Of a stretch of 13,010 nt of DNA, positions 6,355 through 13,010 are shown one piece after another. Source of the stretch: Planctomycetota bacterium (GTDB lineage Bacteria > Planctomycetota > GCA-002687715 > DRQF01); contig WFTN01000401.1 of NCBI GenBank assembly GCA_015485455.1, positions 1-13,010 on the forward strand. Reading direction: 5' to 3'. The position numbers were made by a program, and so were the translations under genes. The notes beneath the pieces were generated by a model. The model saw nothing but the letters and a program-made list of their open reading frames with translations. It was not told the DNA's origin and did no database searches. Positions within the stretch are counted from its first letter, which is position 1; each line of letters opens with the position of its first letter.

Positions 6355-7245
6355 ATGATGCAGATCCACCGACTGGAGGGATTCTACTGGGTCGCTAAGA
6401 CGAAAGGCTATGCGGCGGCGGCCAGGGCCTATCCCTACCCCATCACCCAGCCCGCAGTTCATCAGCAAGTTAAGAAGCTTGAGACTGAATTGGGTCTCGC
6501 CCTATTCGAACGAATCAACAGTAAGTCTCTCAACCTGACCCCCGCTGGCAAGTCTCTCTACGAGTTCGCAGCTCCGTTCTTCGAAAAAATGCCCAGCGTC
6601 CTTCGCGCCATTCAAGCTGGAGAGGCCGCTGGCGAATTGATCATTCACGCCGAGACGCTCTTGGTGCGCCACCTTTTGCCCAATTGGGTCAAACGCGTCA
6701 TGATCAAGAGGCCCCAGGCTCACTTAGAACTCAACGAGAAAAGAAAACCAGATGTCGACGATCTCATCAAGGGCGTAGCAGACGTTCTCATTTGTCACCT
6801 CCCTGAAATCCCAGATTCTGTTGCAGCAGTCTTGGTAGCTAAACTGAGGCCATTCCTGATCGTACCCCAAGATCATAAGAAAGCATCTACGGCCCGTTTC
6901 TCCGTCCGCGATTTCGCAGACGAAACCTTTGTCGCCTATCACCGCGACATGCTCCCGGAGTCTCTGCAAATGCAAGCCCTTCAATCCTTCGGTATCCAGC
7001 CTTCACGCATTCTTCGGGCTGGGTCAGCCGACAGTATTTTGGCTTTGGTCGAAGCTGGATTGGGCTATTCCTTGGTCCCTTCCCTCGAGGCTGACGGCCC
7101 AGAACAAAAAGGGGTCATCGCCAAACGCATCACGCGGCCTAAGGTTGAATTCCCAGTACATTTGGCCTGGAGAAAAGACATGCCAGAGAACGCCCTCTTT
7201 GAAGTGTTCTTGGAGATGGCGCCAGGAATCCGAAAACGTACTTAG
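6355..7245 (+). CDS. LysR-type transcriptional regulator
   Basis: 296 residues, normal for the family. The N-terminal winged helix-turn-helix is clear: LEGFYWVAKTKGYAAAARA (about 7-25), ITQPAVHQQVKKLETELG (30-47), LFERI (50-54) and LTPAG (61-65). The remainder is the effector-binding domain; it ends with GLGYSLVPS and a VEFPVHLAWRKD strand typical of the family. Two Met codons are adjacent (6355 and 6358), and a weak AAAGG lies upstream. The helix-turn-helix contains an unusual tyrosine/proline run (AYPYPITQPA) where most LysR proteins have a serine- or asparagine-based turn. The target is unknown. The nearest candidates are the convergent symporter, whose stop codon overlaps this one, and the divergent membrane protein/SRAP pair. 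Confidence 0.92.
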   Translation: MMQIHRLEGFYWVAKTKGYAAAARAYPYPITQPAVHQQVKKLETELGLALFERINSKSLNLTPAGKSLYEFAAPFFEKMPSVLRAIQAGEAAGELIIHAETLLVRHLLPNWVKRVMIKRPQAHLELNEKRKPDVDDLIKGVADVLICHLPEIPDSVAAVLVAKLRPFLIVPQDHKKASTARFSVRDFADETFVAYHRDMLPESLQMQALQSFGIQPSRILRAGSADSILALVEAGLGYSLVPSLEADGPEQKGVIAKRITRPKVEFPVHLAWRKDMPENALFEVFLEMAPGIRKRT

Positions 7246-8666
7246 TCTCTTGGGGATCGCCTACCGCTGAAGACAATCAGCGCTGACAAGAGAATCGGCA
7301 AGGTGTATTCGAAGAGCATGACCTGGGACTTCCAAGGACCCCGCGCCACCACAAAGCGAGCCAGAAGAACGGCGACCACACCAGCCACCATTGCTGAAAA
7401 GACCCGTTTGGAAGATGGTTCACGTCCCAAACAAATGGCCAAGAGAGGCGGGCCAAAGGCTGCTCCCGCGGCGCTGAAGGCAAAAAGAACACGGGTGAAA
7501 ATGCTAGCATCGCCACCAAAGACAACTCCCAAGGCCAACAAGCTAATTCCTGCAATCACAAAACGAGAGTAGACCACAGCGTTGTTCTTTGCTTTGACCC
7601 AACCCAGGTCATGGACCACAGCAGAGGCAGCGACGAGAAGTTGGCTGTCAGCCGTGGACATGATGGCCGACAAAACCGCGGCAATCATGATACCCGCTAA
7701 TACCGGATGGAGCAGTTCATTCGCAGCAGCGATGAGCACTGTTTCTCCGTCCTTCATTTCTTCAAACAAAACCCGGCCACACCAGCCGAGGAGAATCATG
7801 CCTGCGTAAATGACAAATGCCCAGATAAGAGCAATTCTTCTGGCCTGGCGTAGTGCTAACTCCCGTTCATCCAAGGCCATAAAACGATTCACCACATGAG
7901 GCTGCCCAGGATAAGCCATCCCCACGCCGAAGACACCAACGACAAAACCAAATCCTGACGCCCAGCCGCGCCCGCCGATGAGACGCCAAAAATCGGGATC
8001 ATCTACAGCTTGCAATGCGGACAAAAGCTCACCTGGCCCAATCTTGAATAGAGCCACAAGAGGCAAGAGCAGAGCTGTGAAAGCCATCATCATGCCCTGC
8101 AAAGTATCTGTCAGACTGACGGCCCAGAAACCGCCGAGCAGGGTATAGAGCAAGACAATACTCGCCCCCAAGATCACGGCGGTGTTGAGGTCCATGCCAA
8201 AAGAATCGGCGAAGGCCTTTCCCGCCGCTTGAAACTGGCTCGCAACGTATATGGTGAAGAGAACGATGATCAGAATAGAGGCAAACACAGCCACCCAGCG
8301 AGATCCAGGCTTTTCCGGGTCTTGCACCAAGACGTCAGTCACCGTCAGAACACGTTTGCCTTTGACATGGTGACGAATCGCCGGGGCCACCACAAACCAA
8401 TTCAAGAAGAAACCGCCAACACAGGAAGGAAAGAACCAGATTGCGGAGAGGCCATTGGCATAAGCAAAGCCGCTCAACCCCAAGAGTGTCCAAGCAGAAG
8501 AGGAACTGGCTGAGGCGCTCATGGCCGCCACCCAAGGCCCAAGCTTCCGTCCTCCAAGAAAGAAGTCCTCTTCGCTCGAGGACTTAGAATTCGCATAGAG
8601 CCCAATCCCAATGAGAATGAGTTTATAGGAGACAAGAGTTATGAGTACGGCTGTCGTTCTGTCCAT
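7242..8666 (-). CDS. Sodium/solute symporter (SSF), PutP-like
   Basis: 474 residues with about 12-13 hydrophobic segments and no signal peptide: an inner-membrane Na+-coupled importer. Similarity to the proline symporter PutP is visible in SASASSSSAWTLLGLSGF (50-67), YPGQPHVVNRFMA (252-264) and AAVLSAIMSTADSQLLVAASA (329-349). The last carries the Ser-Thr pair (S337, T338) matching the PutP sodium-site residues. W59 and Y140 align with PutP substrate-site residues. However, the position of PutP Asp55 is Ser55, and the PutP Trp244 position appears to be Gly, so proline is not assured as substrate. The ATG at 8666 has no strong Shine-Dalgarno; a small ORF ends 4 bases before it, so translational coupling is possible. 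The stop overlaps the convergent LysR stop. Confidence 0.88.
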   Translation of the reverse strand: MDRTTAVLITLVSYKLILIGIGLYANSKSSSEEDFFLGGRKLGPWVAAMSASASSSSAWTLLGLSGFAYANGLSAIWFFPSCVGGFFLNWFVVAPAIRHHVKGKRVLTVTDVLVQDPEKPGSRWVAVFASILIIVLFTIYVASQFQAAGKAFADSFGMDLNTAVILGASIVLLYTLLGGFWAVSLTDTLQGMMMAFTALLLPLVALFKIGPGELLSALQAVDDPDFWRLIGGRGWASGFGFVVGVFGVGMAYPGQPHVVNRFMALDERELALRQARRIALIWAFVIYAGMILLGWCGRVLFEEMKDGETVLIAAANELLHPVLAGIMIAAVLSAIMSTADSQLLVAASAVVHDLGWVKAKNNAVVYSRFVIAGISLLALGVVFGGDASIFTRVLFAFSAAGAAFGPPLLAICLGREPSSKRVFSAMVAGVVAVLLARFVVARGPWKSQVMLFEYTLPILLSALIVFSGRRSPRD

Positions 8667-8670
8667 GTCT

Positions 8671-8958
8671 TTATTCTGCGGAAATCTTCAGAAATGAACA
8701 GGGCTCGTCTGAGATAGCAGCACAAGTTTGACTCCGGCTTCGGCAGAGTGGAGCGGATTGGAAACACGCGTTTTTTCTCTCGGGCCACTCGTCCCTTTCG
8801 ATTGCTTGGCGATGATTGACGACCATGGACAACTCTCCACATTCGAGATAAGAAGAACGACCAGCATTCTTTTTTTTGCCGCAACTACCGTAGGTGTTCT
8901 TGAGTTCTGCGTGAACGGGAGACGAAGCTTCAGCAAGTGATTCGAGAGAATGGTTCAT
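8671..8958 (-). CDS. Possible small protein of unknown function (95 aa)
   Basis: This ORF fits the gap between its neighbours exactly. Its ATG overlaps the glycosyltransferase TGA (ATGA), and its TAA ends 4 bases before the symporter ATG. An AAGGA lies a little over 10 bases upstream. The protein is soluble-looking with several Cys (SYLECGELSMVVNH, ENACF-like region, PLCRSRSQTCAA) and no recognisable domain. Other frames are also open here (minus strand 8688-8936, plus strand 8728-8940), which lowers confidence. If it is not a gene, the stretch is a plain 288-base intergenic region holding the symporter promoter. Confidence 0.35.
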   Translation of the reverse strand: MNHSLESLAEASSPVHAELKNTYGSCGKKKNAGRSSYLECGELSMVVNHRQAIERDEWPERKNACFQSAPLCRSRSQTCAAISDEPCSFLKISAE

Positions 8959-9653
8959 GCATGGATGACTTCCTTAGCTGACAAGATTCGCTTACGCCAG
9001 TTGGCCAAGCGCACAGGATTCACCCCCATTACATATCCCACACATGTGCTGACGTTCGCCATGGTTGTGCGAATTGTCCCATGGTCACTCCAGCTCCGCC
9101 CACTGGTCCGAACCGATTTGAGGCTCAGAACTACCCGCCCCACTTTTTTCAATCGCCGAATCATGTCCACGTCCTCAAGAAGGGGAATCTGCGCGACTCC
9201 CCCAATATCAACGAGTGCTTGACGCCGTACGAAAATCCCTTGATCGCCGTAAGGTGATTCGAAAATCCGACAGCGGAGATTCGCTAAGTACTGAATCGCA
9301 TGAAGCGCAGGGCTCTTGAGGTCGATCCCCAAGCGAAATGCCCCAGCCACCACAGATTTATCCGCGAACGTCCGGCCAATTTCGTCGACAAAATCTATGG
9401 GTGGGATTGTGTCCGCGTGCAAGAACAAAATGTAAGGTGTCTTGGCGACACCAGCACCAGTTGCCATCTGAGTTCCACGCCCCGGTTGGCTCTCGATGAA
9501 AGTAACCCCAGCGTCTCCTGCGATCTGACAAGTCCTGTCTTGGCTTCCACCATCAACCACGACAACTTCAGCAACTCCTGGAACTGCAAGGGAAGTCAGA
9601 ACCCGTTGAAGGTAATTTTCCTCATTGAGAGTCGGAATAACGACGGTGATCAT
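8955..9653 (-). CDS. Family 2 glycosyltransferase, TIGR04283-type
   Basis: A 232-residue GT-A fold enzyme that would transfer a sugar from a nucleotide donor; it has no obvious membrane anchor. It starts MITVVIPTLNEE, followed by VVVVDGGSQDRT (34-41), a GRGTQMATGA loop (58-67), FLHADT (77-82, the DxD-like metal site), AGAFRLG (103-109), PYGDQGIFVRR (134-144), PLLEDVDMIRRLKK (157-170) and SGRSW (184-188). This motif order is that of the TIGR04283 glycosyltransferase group, which I recall as sometimes named for arsenosugar biosynthesis; no arsenic-related partner gene is visible here. It lies downstream of an envelope exporter on the same strand, separated by 234 bases, so it may modify the exported molecule (inference). 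Confidence 0.85.
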   Translation of the reverse strand: MITVVIPTLNEENYLQRVLTSLAVPGVAEVVVVDGGSQDRTCQIAGDAGVTFIESQPGRGTQMATGAGVAKTPYILFLHADTIPPIDFVDEIGRTFADKSVVAGAFRLGIDLKSPALHAIQYLANLRCRIFESPYGDQGIFVRRQALVDIGGVAQIPLLEDVDMIRRLKKVGRVVLSLKSVRTSGRSWSDHGTIRTTMANVSTCVGYVMGVNPVRLANWRKRILSAKEVIHA

Positions 9654-9669
9654 TTGCTTATTTCTCTGT

Positions 9670-9882
9670 TCATCCGAATACCTCTTGAGAGACGTCCTGA
9701 GCCCCGAATTTAGCAGCTGCCGCGAAATCCATTAAAGCAAGAATGGGGAACACGAGACGGAGGACTTGGCTTCCATCTAAGCAACAGAAGATCGCGGCAG
9801 ACTGGGAACGGGACACATCTACCGCGACGTTATCATCAACAATACAGGCAAGCGTTGGAATAAAATTCCAAATCGAATGCAC
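9670..9882 (-). CDS. Possible small ORF between ABC ATPase and glycosyltransferase (70 aa)
   Basis: A GTG start 5 bases after the ATPase stop, preceded by AGGG at short spacing, and a stop 16 bases before the glycosyltransferase ATG make this ORF fill the gap. The product has one moderately hydrophobic stretch (LVFPILALMDFAAAAKF) and no recognised domain. The weak start and the absence of family features keep this doubtful. Alternatively the 234 bases are a spacer carrying a glycosyltransferase promoter that I cannot identify. Confidence 0.25.
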   Translation of the reverse strand: MHSIWNFIPTLACIVDDNVAVDVSRSQSAAIFCCLDGSQVLRLVFPILALMDFAAAAKFGAQDVSQEVFG

Positions 9883-9887
9883 TTGCC

Positions 9888-10619
9888 CTACTTGCCGATT
9901 ACTCCAAACTCCGACGGTTTGAATTGGGATTCAGTATCCAACAAGCCGTCCTCAATCATGAAGATTCGATCTACCAGATCCAGGGCCCTGTGGTCATGAG
10001 TCACAACGAGAACGGCCGCATTGCGTTCCCGTGCAGCAGTCTGAAAGAGCCCCATCACCTGTCGTCCACGAGATTTGTCGAGAGCTGCTGTGGGCTCATC
10101 TGCGAGAAGTAACGAAGGTTCATTGATGAGAGCGCGGGCAATGGCCACCCTTTGTTGCTGCCCCCCCGAGAGTTTATTGGGCGCATTGTCCGCTCTGTCC
10201 CAGATCTCCAAAGCAGCCATAATCTCCTTCGTCCGTTTTTTGGCTTCACGAGGAGAGATTTCGTCCAACTCCAAGACCAAACGGACATTCTCTTCGGCGC
10301 TAAGAAAAGGGATCAAGTTGGATCGCTGAAAAACAAACCCAAGTTCTTGGCGCCGAACGTCATTCACATCCTGGGCGACTTTCCCAGCTTCGATCACCTG
10401 AGAGTCACCAATCCAAAGATCACCCGTTGTAGGCTCGTTGATTAGGCCAAGAATCGTCAACAAGGTAGACTTCCCCGAGCCTGAAGGGCCAAGGAGGGCG
10501 ACCACCTCCCCAGCATTCAGCTCAAAACTACAATCTTGAAGGGCTCGAACAAATGTATTGCCCTCGCCATAGTCCTTCGAAAGTCCCTGAGCTCGAATGG
10601 CAGGTTTTAGGGTGTTCAT
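9888..10619 (-). CDS. ABC transporter ATP-binding protein (DevA/MacB/LolD-like)
   Basis: A 243-residue cytoplasmic ATPase driving the adjacent FtsX-like permease. All motifs are intact: Walker [10 protein letters not shown] (44-52), Q-loop Q98 in [19 protein letters not shown], signature LSGGQQQR (150-157), Walker B LLLADE (170-175) and switch histidine H208 (VVTHD). The FQ-N-LIPFL-A-ENV pattern is typical of MacB/LolD/DevA-type exporter ATPases. The ATG overlaps the permease TGA by 4 bp (ATGA), showing tight coupling. Together with the fusion protein and the single permease it forms a complete inner-membrane exporter; the outer-membrane channel (TolC-like) is not in this window. Confidence 0.95.
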   Translation of the reverse strand: MNTLKPAIRAQGLSKDYGEGNTFVRALQDCSFELNAGEVVALLGPSGSGKSTLLTILGLINEPTTGDLWIGDSQVIEAGKVAQDVNDVRRQELGFVFQRSNLIPFLSAEENVRLVLELDEISPREAKKRTKEIMAALEIWDRADNAPNKLSGGQQQRVAIARALINEPSLLLADEPTAALDKSRGRQVMGLFQTAARERNAAVLVVTHDHRALDLVDRIFMIEDGLLDTESQFKPSEFGVIGK

Positions 10620-11830
10620 GATGCGAGAACCTCGTTGGGGTCGGCGGCAAGGGCTTTTCGCATACCAATGATGCTGGCAGCAACAGAGATGGCAAAGACA
10701 ATGCCCAACAACGTCAAACGATGCTCATTGCCAACCACCACGCGCCTGGGAAAGAGATGAAAGGTTGCGTTTCCGATCAAGATCGCAATGGCATAGGCGA
10801 TGCCACCCAACAAGAGAGCCTCCTGTAAGATCATCCCCAAAATCACCTGGGGCTTTGCTCCCAAAAGTTTCAAGAGGGCAATGGAGTGAATCTTGTCTAC
10901 CGTCATGGTGTAGATGATCAGGGACATCAAAATTGCCGAAATGATCACGAGCAAACCACGAAACAATCCAATCTGTTTCTTCGTCTTTTCCACCACACCT
11001 CCGAGGATCAGCTCATCCTGCTGCTCCTGAGTGTAGACAGTGATATCACGCCATTCCTCCAGTTGACTACGCACATCTTCAGGATCAATTCCAGGCATAA
11101 CATCAATCAGGACAGCAGCAATCGGCGGTGGCCCGAGGGCCGGACTGGAGACGTTTGCTTCCAAGGACCGACGCCTCAAGGCTTCATTGTTCTTCAAGGA
11201 GCTTTCATTAAACCTGCGCGTCCGACTCTCTCGATCGAGACGAATCGCTTCATTGGATTGGTCATACTGAATGGCCTGAGCATCAGAGCGCGTAAAAAAT
11301 ACAGCCGGATCTCCTCCTGAAGCAAGAAGACCTTCGGTGATCCCAACAACTTCATAAACATCTCGGCCCAAAGTCAGGCGAGCCCCTAGGGAGAGCCCCA
11401 AAGAGCGGTCAACAATACACTCGAAATGAGGTTGAGATAAAGCTCGGCCATCTACAATAGCGAGTCTCTCGCCACGGTCGTCTGGCCATGACAAACCCAC
11501 AGCAGTAAAGCGAATGGGTTTCCCCGTGGGAAGTTCTCTTTGAATCGTATGCGACACATAAGAGCGCGCCGCCCGAACACCAGGTACAGCCCGAGCCCGA
11601 TCTTCTAGATCTGGAGAGATACGAGACAACTCGGCGAACGGACCTCGGGTATTGCGCTGGACAACCCAGAGATCACACCCCAAGGAATCAGGAAGAGCCG
11701 TGGCATCTTGGAGAATCCCGTTGTAGATGCCAGTCATGGCCAACACGATGGTGAGCAATAACCCCAGACCAACAGCGGTCAAGGCAAACCGACTGAGATC
11801 ATTTTGGACATCACGAATGGCCAGATTCAC
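10616..11830 (-). CDS. FtsX-family ABC permease (DevC-like)
   Basis: 404 residues with the four-helix plan of FtsX/MacB-type (type VII) permeases: TM1 about 15-37, a long periplasmic domain about 40-280, TM2 about 290-310, TM3 about 330-357, TM4 about 371-391, ending [12 protein letters not shown], the usual C-terminal motif. IALLKLLGAKPQVI (317-331) after TM2 is the coupling-helix region. The start is GTG, overlapping the fusion-protein stop (GTGA). Between about 190 and 240 the periplasmic domain carries a charged, low-complexity insertion rich in Arg, Glu and Asn, which probably serves as a linker or partner contact. Pairing with a HlyD-like protein and one ATPase is the DevBCA arrangement, known in cyanobacteria for glycolipid export; the substrate here is unknown. 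Confidence 0.92.
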   Translation of the reverse strand: MNLAIRDVQNDLSRFALTAVGLGLLLTIVLAMTGIYNGILQDATALPDSLGCDLWVVQRNTRGPFAELSRISPDLEDRARAVPGVRAARSYVSHTIQRELPTGKPIRFTAVGLSWPDDRGERLAIVDGRALSQPHFECIVDRSLGLSLGARLTLGRDVYEVVGITEGLLASGGDPAVFFTRSDAQAIQYDQSNEAIRLDRESRTRRFNESSLKNNEALRRRSLEANVSSPALGPPPIAAVLIDVMPGIDPEDVRSQLEEWRDITVYTQEQQDELILGGVVEKTKKQIGLFRGLLVIISAILMSLIIYTMTVDKIHSIALLKLLGAKPQVILGMILQEALLLGGIAYAIAILIGNATFHLFPRRVVVGNEHRLTLLGIVFAISVAASIIGMRKALAADPNEVLAS

Positions 11831-12993
11831 GGCTTCTGTCCTCCCGAATCTTGTTTCGGAAAGACCACACGTTGATTTCTGTTGAGGGGTTTATTGCTTT
11901 GGGCCAAAGGCGCTATCAACGTCACCTCTGAATCTAATCCTTCCAACACCTCAACCAGCTCCCGTCCGCGTATTCCCAACTTCAATCTGCGAAACTCCGC
12001 ACGGCCATCGACCTCGATGAAGACGCCTTCTTCGCCGTCCTGATAGGTCAAGAAGCGGGCATCAACACGACGCACATCCTTCTTGACTTTGAGTTCAATC
12101 CAAAGATCAACACGCTGTCCAAAGACGAGGTTCTTGGGGGTGCTGTCAAAAACCACATCAACCAGAAGCTCCCGGGTTTCTCGGTCAACCTCCCGCCCAA
12201 TGCGAGCAACTTTCCCCAATAAGATCTCTTCCGGTGCGCTGCGCAAGGCGATTCGAGCTTTCAGACCAACCCTAAGCCCATCGAGATAAGTTTCGTCAAC
12301 CCAAACACTGGCCCAAATGGTCTCCGTTGAAGCAATCCGCAAGACGGGGGTTCCTGGAGAAACAATGCTCCCCACCTCACTCTCCCGACGAATCACCACC
12401 CCGTCTAAGGGGCAAATGGCGGTTGTTTTCTCGAGATCAGCTTTGGCTCGGTCAAGCTTGCGCGCCGCCGACAAGACCACTTGTTCCCCTTCCAGTAGTG
12501 CAGCCTCCGCACGAGAAAGTTCAGCGAGAGCCACTTTGACTCGTTCCTCTGCCACGTCAAGAAGTTCTAAAGTCGCCACACCTTTTTCGACTTGGGGTTT
12601 CGTTCGGTCCAGATTGTCTTGGGCACCTTGAAGGACCGCGCGCGCTCGCCCAATGTCAGTTCCCAAACGACGAACAGTCGCTTTCGTGTGAGCCACCTCT
12701 TGCTCAGCGAGAGCTACTTCTGCTTGGAATGTTGCAGCGTCCAAACGGGCTAGCTCCTGGCCTTTCACCACTGTGTCCCCTTGGTCAACAAGAAGCTCAG
12801 TGATCCGCCCGGTCAGCTCAAAGCCCAGCTCGATGGTCTTTCGACTTTCGATTGATCCAGTGCCCAATGCCTCCAATACGATGTCACCGGAAGACGATTG
12901 GCGAGACACCACTTCTCGGGGACGCCAAAAGACATTGTAGAGGATGAAGGCTGCTGCGCCGAGGATGATCACCCATGTGACAATTCGTTTCAT
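11827..12993 (-). CDS. HlyD/DevB-like membrane fusion protein (periplasmic adaptor)
   Basis: 388 residues. A single N-terminal membrane anchor (IVTWVIILGAAAFILYNVFW, 4-23) is followed by the first lipoyl half (GRITELLVDQGDTVVKGQEL), a long coiled-coil hairpin of about 90-190 rich in Ala, Glu, Lys and Arg, the second lipoyl half (CPLDGVVIRRESEVGSIVSP), and a beta-barrel region starting at WASVWVDETYLDGLRVGLKA. This is the standard adaptor layout linking the inner-membrane permease to an outer-membrane channel. The stop TGA overlaps the permease GTG start. Upstream, GATGG and an ATGA overlap with a frame coming from outside the window suggest it is not the first gene of the operon. Confidence 0.93.
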   Translation of the reverse strand: MKRIVTWVIILGAAAFILYNVFWRPREVVSRQSSSGDIVLEALGTGSIESRKTIELGFELTGRITELLVDQGDTVVKGQELARLDAATFQAEVALAEQEVAHTKATVRRLGTDIGRARAVLQGAQDNLDRTKPQVEKGVATLELLDVAEERVKVALAELSRAEAALLEGEQVVLSAARKLDRAKADLEKTTAICPLDGVVIRRESEVGSIVSPGTPVLRIASTETIWASVWVDETYLDGLRVGLKARIALRSAPEEILLGKVARIGREVDRETRELLVDVVFDSTPKNLVFGQRVDLWIELKVKKDVRRVDARFLTYQDGEEGVFIEVDGRAEFRRLKLGIRGRELVEVLEGLDSEVTLIAPLAQSNKPLNRNQRVVFPKQDSGGQKP

Positions 12994-13010
12994 TTGCCAT
13001 CCCGATCCAT
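12990..13010 (-). CDS. Possible 3' end of an upstream operon gene (cut by right edge)
   Basis: A minus-strand frame entering from the right edge reads ...MDRDGK and stops with a TGA that overlaps the fusion-protein ATG (ATGA). The same 4-bp overlap links the next two genes, so a fourth coupled gene upstream is plausible. Only seven codons are visible and no product can be named. Confidence 0.25.
   Translation of the reverse strand: MDRDGK

Noticed and set aside
8842..8878. AAGAA...TTCTT followed by eight Ts as a plus-strand terminator
   Set aside because: The stem is only about 5 AT-rich pairs, and no plus-strand gene ends nearby.
8728..8940. 70-residue plus-strand ORF
   Set aside because: It has no Shine-Dalgarno and is antisense to a better-placed minus-strand ORF with operon-like spacing.
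10886..11320. 144-residue plus-strand ORF
   Set aside because: It is antisense to the permease, whose family motifs and coupled start and stop are clear; the antisense translation has no recognisable domain.

Overview
The window looks like an ordinary chromosomal stretch of a free-living Gram-negative-type bacterium of roughly 50% GC. The support is a lipobox-bearing lipoprotein peptidase, a three-part envelope exporter and a GH42-like hydrolase of a kind common in Planctomycetota and related groups. The phylum is my inference from protein flavour and is not proven. I see no rRNA, tRNA, CRISPR array or intact mobile element.

Layout: (1) 1-1586 (+), the C-terminal part of a GH42-like glycoside hydrolase cut by the left edge. 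(2) 1587-2530, a 944-base region without a convincing gene but full of structure. It holds a tRNA-like hairpin, three mutually exclusive stems, a 76-bp element with 8-bp terminal inverted repeats, a perfect 19-bp palindrome, a near-consensus sigma-70 promoter, a chain of perfect hairpins and a strong intrinsic terminator. (3) 2531-4678 (+), an M28 (glutamate carboxypeptidase II-like) lipoprotein. (4) 4665-6050 (-), a two-gene unit of a YwaF/TIGR02206-type membrane protein followed by an SRAP (YedK/HMCES) protein. (5) 6355-7245 (+), a LysR-type regulator. (6) 7242-13010 (-), a long same-strand series: membrane fusion protein, FtsX-like permease, ABC ATPase, TIGR04283-type glycosyltransferase and PutP-like Na+/solute symporter, with two small unrecognised ORFs filling the gaps almost exactly.

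How the genes may work together: the three exporter genes overlap by 4 bp at each junction (TGA/GTG and TGA/ATG) and form a DevBCA/MacB-like exporter. The glycosyltransferase downstream suggests, as inference only, that the exported substrate is a glycolipid or other glycosylated envelope molecule. The SRAP protein and its membrane partner are translationally linked (the SRAP Shine-Dalgarno overlaps the stop codon upstream). Both convergent pairs (M28/SRAP and LysR/symporter) overlap at their 3' ends, which leaves no room for terminators.

The most novel candidate is an approximately 335-nt structured RNA at about 2044-2379. It has a TTGACC-16-TATAAT promoter upstream, at least six perfect short-range stems of 5-7 bp and an 11-bp GC-rich terminator. 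A competing reading, that the same DNA is the relic of a multiply frameshifted gene, is recorded separately.
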